A DNA stretch of 9,051 nucleotides, from assembly GCA_021790715.1 (NCBI GenBank), contig JAJYGK010000185.1, positions 1-9,051 of the forward strand, written 5' to 3'. The first letter of the stretch is position 1. Each line of letters starts with the position of its first letter. Both the position numbers and the translations under genes were made by a program. The DNA comes from Chloroflexota bacterium (GTDB lineage Bacteria; Chloroflexota; Limnocylindria; Limnocylindrales; CSP1-4). A model generated the notes under the pieces. That model saw nothing but the letters and a program-made list of their open reading frames with translations. It was not told where the DNA came from and made no database searches. Positions 1 to 5,240 of the stretch are shown in pieces.

Positions 1-7
1 GGAGGCG

Positions 8-907
8 ATGCCGGCGCGGGGCGGACACTGGGAGGTGGGCGGGCGGCGCGTGTCGCTGACGCATCTCGACCGCGTCCTGTTCCCGGCCGCGGGCCTCACC
101 AAGCGCGACCTGATCCGGTACTACGTGACGATCGCGCCGGTCCTCCTCCCCTACCTGGCCGGCCGCGCCCTCAACCTCTCCCGCTGGCCGGACGGCGTCG
201 ACGGGCCGCACTTCTGGCAGCGGCAGGTCCCCGACTGGGCACCGGCGTGGATCACCCGCCGCCACCTTGCGGGGCACGCGCCGCGCGACTCGCACACGTA
301 CGCCGTGGCAGATTCCGTCGCCACGCTCGCCTGGCTGGCGAACCAGGCGGCGATCGAGCTCCACCCGTGGACATCGCTCGCCGACACGCCGGAGCGCCCG
401 ACCTTCGCGCTGATCGACGTGGACCCCGGCGAGCACACGGCCTGGGAGGAGACGGTGCTCCTCGCCCGCCTCTACGGCGAGGCGCTGCGCCACCTGGGCG
501 TGACCGGCTACCCCAAGACGACGGGCAGGCGGGGCATCCAGGTCTGGATCCCGGTCCGCCCGGTCTACACGTTCGACCAGACGCGCGCCTGGGTGGAGCA
601 GGTGTCGCGTGCCGTCGGCGCCGCGGCCCCGGACCTGGTGAGCTGGGAGTGGGGGAAGACGGCGCGCGGCGGCCGCGCCAGGCTGGACTACACGCAGAAC
701 GCCATGAACAGGACGCTCGTGGGCCCCTACGTCGTGCGGGCCCGGCCCAACGCCAGCGTGTCGGCGCCGATCTCGTGGGACGAGCTCGACGACCCCGACC
801 TGCGGTCCGACCGCTGGACGATCGAGACGATCGGCAGCCGCCTGGCGGCGCGCGGCGACCTGTTCCGCGGCGTGCTCGGTCCGGGCCAGGAGCTGCCCGC
901 GCTCTGA
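8..907 (+). CDS. Stand-alone LigD-type primase-polymerase domain protein (NHEJ polymerase family)
   Basis: Archaeo-eukaryotic primase-superfamily polymerase like the PolDom of LigD, which fills gaps and adds nucleotides at DNA ends during non-homologous end joining. Visible motifs: ELHPW (residues 117-121), the metal-binding pair in LIDVDPG (D137 and D139), TTGRRGIQ (171-178) and LDYTQN (226-231) with the third acidic residue D227; these match the catalytic D-x-D and third Asp of the mycobacterial LigD polymerase domain. The usual GLH of the second motif reads GIQ here, which I believe is common in stand-alone homologues. At 299 residues it is only the polymerase domain; no ligase or nuclease domain is present. 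The start is uncertain: GGAGG lies only 2 bases before the ATG and the frame is open to the window edge, so the real start may lie upstream. Ku or a ligase gene could lie outside the window. It ends 6 bases from the convergent permease gene. Confidence 0.9.
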   Translation: MPARGGHWEVGGRRVSLTHLDRVLFPAAGLTKRDLIRYYVTIAPVLLPYLAGRALNLSRWPDGVDGPHFWQRQVPDWAPAWITRRHLAGHAPRDSHTYAVADSVATLAWLANQAAIELHPWTSLADTPERPTFALIDVDPGEHTAWEETVLLARLYGEALRHLGVTGYPKTTGRRGIQVWIPVRPVYTFDQTRAWVEQVSRAVGAAAPDLVSWEWGKTARGGRARLDYTQNAMNRTLVGPYVVRARPNASVSAPISWDELDDPDLRSDRWTIETIGSRLAARGDLFRGVLGPGQELPAL

Positions 908-913
908 GGATCC

Positions 914-1717
914 CTATGGCAGCAGGTCGCGTCGCCCAAACGCCCAGAGGGCGCCCAGCCACGACGCGGCGGCAACGAGCGCGAAGACGGCCAGGCCGTC
1001 CAGCGGCCACGTGCCCGAATCGAGCGTGGCGACCGGGTCCAGGTACCGGAATGCCGTGAGGTAGGAGAGCCAGTCGAGGCCGGGATCGATCTTCGCCACG
1101 GCATTGAGCAGGTACATGACCACGAGGGCGCCCGCGACGACCCCGCCGGCCACGCCGCGGCTCAGCGTGACGACCGCCAGCAGCGCGGTCACGGCCGCGA
1201 TCGCGCACCCGGACGAGAGGAGCAGCAGGCCGGCCACGGCGAACCGCGCGACGTCGAACGGGTAGCCCACGAGCGGCCCGATCAGGACGATGATCGCGAG
1301 CGTGGCCACCACCAGCACCAGCATCGCCACGAACTGCACGCCGATCCCCGCCAGCAGGTAGCGACGGCGCGAGATGCGCGTCGCCAGCGGCAGCTCGAGG
1401 AATCCGCGGTCGAGGTCCGCGGCCACCGGGCGCGTGGCGAGCAGGATCCCGACGATCGCGGCCACGATCGGCCAGAGCATCGAGAAGACGTACACGTTGA
1501 AGAACGTGCCCACGTCCGAGAGGCCGTTCTCCATCCCGAAGGCCGCGATGATCTCCTTCGGGAACACCTTCATGTACGCCTGCAGCGCCTGGTTGCTCTC
1601 GGCCATGCGCGGGTACATGAGCGTCATGATCCCGGCGTAGGCGACGCTGAGGACCGCCATCCATCCGACGAGGCTCCGGCTGCGGCGGAGCTCCAGCCCG
1701 ACCACCGTGGCGATCAT
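914..1717 (-). CDS. ABC-2 type transporter permease, six membrane helices
   Basis: Membrane subunit of an ABC exporter, 267 residues. Hydrophobic segments lie near residues 17-35, 74-95, 120-149, 158-184, 188-207 and 241-260, giving six predicted helices, with a hydrophilic loop at 36-72 after the first helix and a basic RISRRR patch at 114-119. That layout is typical of ABC-2 family permeases working with an NatA/DrrA-like ATPase. The ATG overlaps the TGA of the upstream ATPase gene by 4 bases (ATGA), and GGAGGTGA (1722-1729) sits at good spacing before it, so the two are co-translated. The substrate cannot be read from the sequence; relatives export drugs, lipids, antibiotics or ions. The longer open frame running on beyond 1717 is a shadow of the ATPase gene and was not used. 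No terminator is visible in the 6-base gap to the polymerase gene. Confidence 0.88.
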   Translation of the reverse strand: MIATVVGLELRRSRSLVGWMAVLSVAYAGIMTLMYPRMAESNQALQAYMKVFPKEIIAAFGMENGLSDVGTFFNVYVFSMLWPIVAAIVGILLATRPVAADLDRGFLELPLATRISRRRYLLAGIGVQFVAMLVLVVATLAIIVLIGPLVGYPFDVARFAVAGLLLLSSGCAIAAVTALLAVVTLSRGVAGGVVAGALVVMYLLNAVAKIDPGLDWLSYLTAFRYLDPVATLDSGTWPLDGLAVFALVAAASWLGALWAFGRRDLLP

Positions 1718-2652
1718 GGAGTCACCTCCGTCGGCATCCGCGGCGCGGCGGCCGGTTCGGCAGGCTCGGCGCCCGCGGCGTCGTAGAAGCGCAGGAAGAC
1801 GTCCTCGATGTCCGGCGTCGTGATCGCGACGTCCCGGACGTCGAGCTCGGCGATGCGCCGCAGCAGCGGGTTGACGTCGCCGCGGACCATCACGTGCACG
1901 TCGCGGCCACCCTCCGAGAGGACCCGCACGTTCGGCAGGTCGAAGAATCCCGGCCGGGGCGGGGCGTCGAGCACGAGGTTGACCGATCGCCAGTGCTCGC
2001 CCAGCAGCGCCTGGACCGGCGAGATGTCGACCACGCGTCCCTCGCGGATCACCGCGACGCGATCGCACCCCCGCTCCACCTCCTGCAGGTTGTGCGACGA
2101 GAGGAACACGGTTCGCCCGTCGGCCTTCGCCTCGGCCAGCAGCGCGAGGAACTCGCGCTGCATGAGCGGGTCCAGGCCCGACGTCGGCTCGTCCATCACG
2201 AGCAGCGGCTCGCGGCCCATGAACACCTGCACGACCGCGACCTTCTGGCGATTGCCGCGGGACAGCTTGCGGATCCGCACGGACGGATCGAGTTCGAGCC
2301 GCTCGGCGGGGCGCCGCCAGGCGCCGCGTGGCAGGCCGCGCAGCGCGGCCAGGTAGTCGAGTTGCTCCCCGGACGTCAGCTCGCCGAGGTAGCCGGGATC
2401 GCTGGGCAGGTACGCCATCGACGCGTGCACGCGCGTCGCGTCGGCCCAGGTGTCGAGGCCAAAGACGCGGGCGGACCCCGATGTCGGGCGGATCGCGCCG
2501 GCGAGCAGACGGATCGTCGTGGTCTTGCCTGCCCCGTTCGGCCCGAGGAACCCGAAGACCTCGCCCTCCGCGACCGAGAACGCGACATCGACGATGCCGC
2601 GCCGGGAACCGTACGCCCGCGTGAGGCCGGTCGTCTCGATGACGTTCGGCAT
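1714..2652 (-). CDS. ABC transporter ATP-binding protein (ABC-2 exporter subfamily)
   Basis: Cytoplasmic ATPase that should power the permease encoded next to it. With the ATG at 2652 it has 312 residues: Walker A GPNGAGKT (37-44), signature LSRGN (130-134, a variant of LSGGQ), Walker B plus catalytic Glu LLVMDEP (E155), D-loop SGLDP and H-loop His187 in LSSHNL. The Q-loop Gln is replaced near LPSD (82-85), as in many exporters of this DrrA/NatA-like group. Residues after about 215 form a C-terminal extension often seen in this family, with an acidic/Ala-Pro tail. A GTG six codons upstream (2670) is an alternative start, but the G-rich GGGGGTGG at 2658-2665 lies 5 bases before the ATG and favours 2652. 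The stop overlaps the permease start (ATGA). Substrate unknown. Confidence 0.93.
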   Translation of the reverse strand: MPNVIETTGLTRAYGSRRGIVDVAFSVAEGEVFGFLGPNGAGKTTTIRLLAGAIRPTSGSARVFGLDTWADATRVHASMAYLPSDPGYLGELTSGEQLDYLAALRGLPRGAWRRPAERLELDPSVRIRKLSRGNRQKVAVVQVFMGREPLLVMDEPTSGLDPLMQREFLALLAEAKADGRTVFLSSHNLQEVERGCDRVAVIREGRVVDISPVQALLGEHWRSVNLVLDAPPRPGFFDLPNVRVLSEGGRDVHVMVRGDVNPLLRRIAELDVRDVAITTPDIEDVFLRFYDAAGAEPAEPAAAPRMPTEVTP

Positions 2653-2699
2653 GCCGACCACCCCCGGCACGGCGATCGACCCGGATCCCCGGCGTCCGC

Positions 2700-2740
2700 C
2701 GTGCGTGGCGACGCACGCTGCCCCGGCGAGGGTCCGGGGC
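2700..2740 (-). promoter_or_regulatory. Tandem GC hairpins upstream of ABC operon
   Basis: Two perfect inverted repeats lie side by side: CGTGCGT/ACGCACG (2700-2706 and 2711-2717, loop of 4) and GCCCCGG/CCGGGGC (2720-2726 and 2734-2740, loop of 7). They sit about 48-88 bases before the ATPase ATG. If transcribed they would form a structured leader; as DNA they could be operator half-sites. Short GC stems arise often by chance at this base composition, so the role is only a guess. Confidence 0.3.
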
Positions 2741-2962
2741 CCCGGCCGCGGCGTCGACGGCAGAGCCTGCAGCGGGGCCGGCGCGTCCGACAGGGTCCTT
2801 CGGACCGATCGGCGGGCCGGTGGTCACGTCTGCCCGACCCGTCCGTGGGTGCCCCGCCCGACCGGCACGATCCGCGCCTCCGGCCGGGCTGCAACTGTCG
2901 CGCAAGACATCGCCCGCGCGCGGCGGCGCCATCCGCCCGTCCGCCTGCCTACCGTCGATGCG

Positions 2963-2984
2963 GTGCCTCGACGCGGCGAGGCGC
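2963..2984 (+). promoter_or_regulatory. Stem-loop in 5' leader of small cysteine protein gene
   Basis: GCCTCG (2965-2970) pairs perfectly with CGAGGC (2977-2982) around a 6-base loop. It is extended by one G-T wobble and one further G-C pair to an 8-base stem. It ends about 12 bases before the ribosome binding site of the gene at 3010. It could affect translation or simply be chance. Confidence 0.3.
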
Positions 2985-2996
2985 GGGCAGGACGGC

Positions 2997-3003
2997 AAGG
3001 AGG
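2997..3003 (+). promoter_or_regulatory. Strong Shine-Dalgarno site AAGGAGG
   Basis: AAGGAGG is a near-perfect match to the 16S anti-Shine-Dalgarno sequence. It is separated by 6 bases from the ATG at 3010. This site fixes the start of the 64-residue protein, whose frame is open far upstream. Confidence 0.8.
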
Positions 3004-3009
3004 CCCACC

Positions 3010-3204
3010 ATGTGCATGAACTGCGGCTGCGGTCACCCCGACGACCGGCACGGGAACCCGGACAACATCACCCGGGAGGACCTGGAGCGGGCGGGCAGGA
3101 CCAACGGGCAGTCGCTCGAGCAGACGGTCCGGAACATCGACACGACGGCCGAGTCGATGCGCGCCCGGCCCCGCGGACCGGCGCCCGGATCGACGCAGCG
3201 CTGA
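3010..3204 (+). CDS. Small CxxCxC-motif protein, hypothetical
   Basis: A 64-residue hydrophilic protein beginning MCMNCGCGHPDDRHG. Cysteines 2, 5 and 7 form a CxxCxC cluster followed by His9 and His14, suggesting a small metal (probably zinc) site at the extreme N terminus. The middle (DNITREDLERAGRTNGQSLE) looks helical and the last 15 residues are Arg/Pro-rich and probably disordered. Similar short proteins with an MCMNCGCG start and a conserved PDDRHG stretch are, from memory, widespread in high-GC bacteria and remain uncharacterised. The start is chosen on the ideal AAGGAGG site 6 bases upstream. It stands alone between a divergent ABC operon and the YGGT-like gene 150 bases downstream. 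Function unknown; no catalytic motif seen. Confidence 0.8.
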   Translation: MCMNCGCGHPDDRHGNPDNITREDLERAGRTNGQSLEQTVRNIDTTAESMRARPRGPAPGSTQR

Positions 3205-3319
3205 CGGACACGGGCAGCACCACGTCTCGTCGCACGCCGGGCGGTCCCGGAGGCGGCGAATGCCGGCCGGACCGTCGGGCGGCGTCCCCCCGGCTGTGTG
3301 ACCCAGGGCTGCCCGCTGC

Positions 3320-3326
3320 AAGGAGG
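3320..3326 (+). promoter_or_regulatory. Strong Shine-Dalgarno site serving an 8-codon mini-ORF
   Basis: AAGGAGG lies 6 bases before an ATG at 3333, ideal spacing, but that ATG opens only an 8-codon frame. The GTG of the membrane-protein gene at 3356 is 29 bases away, too far for direct use of this site. Confidence 0.75.
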
Positions 3327-3332
3327 TTCCAC

Positions 3333-3359
3333 ATGACGACCACGGAGCATGAGCCGTGA
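3333..3359 (+). CDS. Mini-ORF MTTTEHEP, possible translationally coupled leader
   Basis: ATG with the best kind of ribosome binding site, encoding eight residues (MTTTEHEP) then TGA. The TGA overlaps the GTG start of the next gene as GTGA, the arrangement used elsewhere in this window for coupled genes. It may be a leader peptide that delivers ribosomes to the GTG. Alternatively a single missing base at the junction has split one frame: adding one base after CCG would give a continuous MTTTEHEP-x-TARYEHG N terminus (x = Val, Leu or Met). Confidence 0.45.
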   Translation: MTTTEHEP

Positions 3360-3811
3360 CGGCGCGGTACGAACACGGCGCCGGCCCCACGGACGACGAC
3401 ACCAGCGTGTCCAACGTCGCGTACGGCGATGCACAGTACCCGGGAACGCGGGTCGTGGAGCGCGAGGTGGACGACCGACCGGGACCGGGCCGCACGGCCG
3501 CCCGCTCAGGCCCGAGCGTCGTCCGTCGCCTGGTCGTGCTCGTGTTCGGCCTGCTCCAGCTCCTGATCCTGCTCCGGATCGTGCTGCTGCTGGTCGACGC
3601 CGTTCGATCGAACCCGCTCGTCGCCTGGATCCTGGACACCAGCCGGCTCTTCGTGGCGCCGTTCGTGGGCATCCTGCGCACGAATGCGCTGTCCTCGGGC
3701 GGATCGGTCCTCGACGTGTCGGCGATCGTGGCCCTCATCGGCTGGACGATCCTCGAGATGGTCGTGCTGGCGATCGTGGGCGCGATCGTCGACCGCGGCG
3801 CGGAGGCGTAG
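3356..3811 (+). CDS. YGGT-like small integral membrane protein
   Basis: A 151-residue protein with a hydrophilic, probably disordered N terminus (1-56) and two strongly hydrophobic stretches, about 59-82 and 118-145. Between them is an amphipathic segment (88-107) containing the APFVGIL phrase. This layout resembles YGGT-family and related small membrane proteins found in many Gram-positive-type and Chloroflexota genomes; their role is poorly defined (cell-envelope or division-related in some lineages). The start is unusual: GTG at 3356 has no own ribosome site and overlaps the stop of the mini-ORF at 3333, so translation may be coupled, or the true N terminus may be MTTTEHEP joined by a frameshift. 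The gene ends 33 bases before the adenosine deaminase start. Family call is by pattern, moderate certainty. Confidence 0.72.
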   Translation: MTARYEHGAGPTDDDTSVSNVAYGDAQYPGTRVVEREVDDRPGPGRTAARSGPSVVRRLVVLVFGLLQLLILLRIVLLLVDAVRSNPLVAWILDTSRLFVAPFVGILRTNALSSGGSVLDVSAIVALIGWTILEMVVLAIVGAIVDRGAEA

Positions 3812-3832
3812 TCGCGGGCGCGCCGCGGGATG

Positions 3833-3838
3833 TAGGCT
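3833..3838 (+). promoter_or_regulatory. Candidate -10 box (TAGGCT) for leaderless adenosine deaminase mRNA
   Basis: TAGGCT fits the TAnnnT pattern and is preceded by TG. It ends exactly 6 bases before the GTG at 3845, so transcription would begin at or next to the start codon. No Shine-Dalgarno sequence is seen before the GTG. No clear -35 box is seen. Confidence 0.45.
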
Positions 3839-3844
3839 CTGGGG

Positions 3845-4915
3845 GTGCTGACTCTGGAGATGGTGCGGCGCGCGCCCAAGGTCCTGCTGCACGACCACCT
3901 GGACGGCGGCGTCCGCCCGGCGACGCTCGTCGAGCTCGCACGCGAGACGGGCTACCGGGGGCTGCCGACGAGCGACCCGGAGGAGCTCGCGGCCCTGATC
4001 CGCCAGGGCGCGGACCGCAAGAGCCTCGAGCTCTACCTCGAGGGCTTCGCGCACACCGTCGCCGTGATGCAGACGCGCGAGGCGCTGGTGCGCGTCGCGG
4101 CCGAATGCGCGGAGGACCTGGCGGCCGACGGGATCGTGTATGCCGAGGTGCGACACGCCCCGGAGCTCTCGACGGCCGGGGGCCTCTCGCTCGACCAGGT
4201 CGTGGACGCCATCCTCGAGGGCTTCCGGCGCGGGAGCGAGGGACGCGGGATCACGGTCAGGTTCATCGCCACCGCGATGCGGACCGCCGCCCGGTCGCTC
4301 GAGATCGCCGAGCTGGCCGTTCGCCACCGCGACGAGGGCGTGGTCGGTTTCGACATCGCGGGCGCCGAGGCCGGCTTCCCGCCGACGCGTCACCTGGACG
4401 CCTTCCAGTACATCCAGCGCGAGAACTTCCACATCACGATCCACGCCGGCGAGAGCTTCGGGCTGCCGTCGATCTGGGAGGCGCTGCAGTGGTGCGGCGC
4501 CGAGCGGCTCGGCCACGGCGTCCGCATCGTCGACGACATCTCGACCGGGCCCGACGGCGAACCAGTGCTCGGGCGGCTGGCCGCCTACGTGCGCGACCGG
4601 CGCGTCCCGCTCGAGATGTGCCCCTCGTCGAACGTGCACACGGGCGCCGCCACCAGCATCGAGGAACACCCCATCGAGCTGCTCCGACGCCTGCGCTTCC
4701 GGGTGACCGTGAACACGGACAACCGGCTGATGAGCGGCGTGACGCTGTCGAGCGAGTTCGCCCTGCTCGCACAGACGTTCGGGCTCGACCTCGACGACCT
4801 GGAGTGGCTGACGCTGAACGCGATGAAGAGCGCCTTCTGCCACTTCGACGAGCGCCTCGCGCTCATCGGCGGCGTCATCAAGCCGGCCTACGCCCGCATC
4901 CGCTACTCGCTCTGA
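3845..4915 (+). CDS. add: Adenosine deaminase
   Basis: Hydrolytic deaminase converting adenosine (and deoxyadenosine) to inosine and ammonia in purine salvage; cytoplasmic, zinc-dependent, TIM-barrel amidohydrolase superfamily, EC 3.5.4.4. The 356-residue length is typical. Motifs in order: HDHLDGG with zinc ligands His16 and His18; IHAGE with His200 and catalytic Glu203; GHGVRI with His224; CPSSN (259-263); NTDNRLMSG with zinc ligand Asp292. NTDN instead of NTDD is the form I recall from actinobacterial adenosine deaminases. The GTG at 3845 places HDHLDG at the usual distance from the N terminus. Its upstream sequence lacks a ribosome site but carries a TAGGCT box 6 bases away, so it may be leaderless, independent of the membrane-protein gene 33 bases upstream. 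A tandem repeat starts right after the stop. Confidence 0.96.
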   Translation: MLTLEMVRRAPKVLLHDHLDGGVRPATLVELARETGYRGLPTSDPEELAALIRQGADRKSLELYLEGFAHTVAVMQTREALVRVAAECAEDLAADGIVYAEVRHAPELSTAGGLSLDQVVDAILEGFRRGSEGRGITVRFIATAMRTAARSLEIAELAVRHRDEGVVGFDIAGAEAGFPPTRHLDAFQYIQRENFHITIHAGESFGLPSIWEALQWCGAERLGHGVRIVDDISTGPDGEPVLGRLAAYVRDRRVPLEMCPSSNVHTGAATSIEEHPIELLRRLRFRVTVNTDNRLMSGVTLSSEFALLAQTFGLDLDDLEWLTLNAMKSAFCHFDERLALIGGVIKPAYARIRYSL

Positions 4916-4983
4916 CCGCGCCGGTCCCTGATCGCGCCCGGTCCCTGCCCACGCCCCGTCCCTGGTCGCGCCGCCGGTCCCGC
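4916..4983. repeat. Degenerate 17-base tandem repeat, about four copies
   Basis: The core GGTCCCTG (or close variant) recurs at 4923, 4940, 4957 (CGTCCCTG) and 4976 (GGTCCCGC), spacings 17, 17 and 19. Each core is preceded by a CGCGCC-like stretch. It starts immediately after the adenosine deaminase stop codon and lies outside any gene. Copies have diverged, so it is not a fresh expansion. Confidence 0.65.
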
Positions 4984-5045
4984 GTCCCCTACCCGGAGCG
5001 GCAGGCGCGCGGAGGCCCAAGGGCCCGCACCCCTCGTCGTCGACC

Positions 5046-5059
5046 GGGCCGATCGGCCC
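5046..5059. repeat. 14-base perfect palindrome GGGCCGATCGGCCC
   Basis: Perfect self-complementary sequence centred on GATC with no loop, so better suited to a DNA-binding dimer or restriction/methylation site than to an RNA hairpin. It lies about 90 bases upstream of the TATGCT promoter box. Role unknown. Confidence 0.4.
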
Positions 5060-5092
5060 CCTGCGCGGGCCTTCGGCTCGTCCGTTGGTCGG

Positions 5093-5134
5093 CCAGATGG
5101 GGGCCATTTGGCTCTACACATATGTCCCATCTGG
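5093..5134. promoter_or_regulatory. Inverted repeat in A/T-richer patch, possible operator
   Basis: CCAGATGGG (5093-5101) and CCCATCTGG (5126-5134) are exact inverted copies separated by 24 bases. The spacer holds GCCATTTGGC (5103-5112, small hairpin) and ACATATGT (5118-5125, perfect 8-base palindrome). The patch is clearly A/T-richer than its surroundings. The right arm covers the expected -35 position of the TATGCT box, which lacks a consensus -35. This suits a regulator-controlled promoter for the lipoprotein gene. Confidence 0.45.
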
Positions 5135-5147
5135 GTCCCGGACGCGG

Positions 5148-5153
5148 TATGCT
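5148..5153 (+). promoter_or_regulatory. Candidate -10 box TATGCT for lipoprotein gene
   Basis: TATGCT is close to the TATAAT consensus and stands out in this GC-rich context. The start of transcription would be near 5160, giving a leader of about 80 bases before the ATG. The -35 position (5125-5130) has no consensus match and coincides with the right arm of the inverted repeat. Confidence 0.45.
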
Positions 5154-5226
5154 TCGGTCCGTCCGGATGTTGACCGCGTCCCTCACGTGCGGGCACAGTC
5201 GCCGTATGCCCGGGTGGGCACGAGAC

Positions 5227-5233
5227 AGGAGGA
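5227..5233 (+). promoter_or_regulatory. Shine-Dalgarno site AGGAGGA fixing the lipoprotein start
   Basis: AGGAGGA is 7 bases before the ATG at 5241. The frame is open upstream to 5085, and this site decides the start; it also places a proper signal peptide at the N terminus. Confidence 0.8.
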
Positions 5234-5240
5234 CGCGAGG

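Larger units (their letters stand above)
2653..3009. other. Divergent intergenic region between ABC operon and CxxCGC small protein
   Basis: About 357 bases without a supported gene. It must hold the promoters of the leftward ABC operon and the rightward small-protein gene. It contains two adjacent GC hairpins (2700-2717 and 2720-2740), a 12-base palindrome (2734-2745), and a stem just before the small gene (2963-2984). A TACCGT at 2950-2955 could be a -10 box for the rightward gene, but no convincing -35 is seen. Open frames through this stretch have no recognisable protein character and look like GC-driven noise. Confidence 0.6.
4916..5240. other. Intergenic region with repeats, palindromes and promoter patch
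   Basis: 325 bases with no supported gene between adenosine deaminase and the lipoprotein gene. In order it contains a degenerate 17-base tandem repeat (4916-4983), a GGCC-CAAG-GGCC hairpin (5014-5025, partly overlapping choices), a 14-base perfect palindrome (5046-5059), an A/T-richer patch with a 9-base inverted repeat (5093-5134), a -10-like TATGCT (5148-5153) and the lipoprotein ribosome site (5227-5233). Open frames crossing it in either direction read as Arg/Pro/Gly-rich noise. Confidence 0.7.

Noticed and set aside
1718..2998. Extension of the permease frame upstream into the ATPase gene (694 residues in total)
   Set aside because: That part reads as low-complexity noise and overlaps the ATPase; the ATGA overlap with GGAGGTGA marks the true start at 1717.
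2450..3019. Possible gene in the 2653-3009 gap on the + strand
   Set aside because: No ribosome site, no recognisable protein pattern, and it overlaps the ATPase coding region antisense.
3242..3274. Terminator hairpin after the CxxCGC small gene (CGGTCC/GGACCG)
   Set aside because: Only a 6-base stem with a 21-base loop and no T-run; not better than chance at this GC content. An 8-base long-range pair (3211-3218 with 3308-3315) was also judged too weak.
4916..5059. CRISPR array or tRNA in the repeat-rich intergenic region
   Set aside because: Repeats are too short, degenerate and without unique spacers for CRISPR, and no cloverleaf or conserved tRNA T-loop is seen.
3506..5107. 533-residue open frame on the - strand opposite adenosine deaminase
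   Set aside because: Antisense shadow of conserved genes with no domain, and it runs through the tandem repeat and intergenic palindromes.
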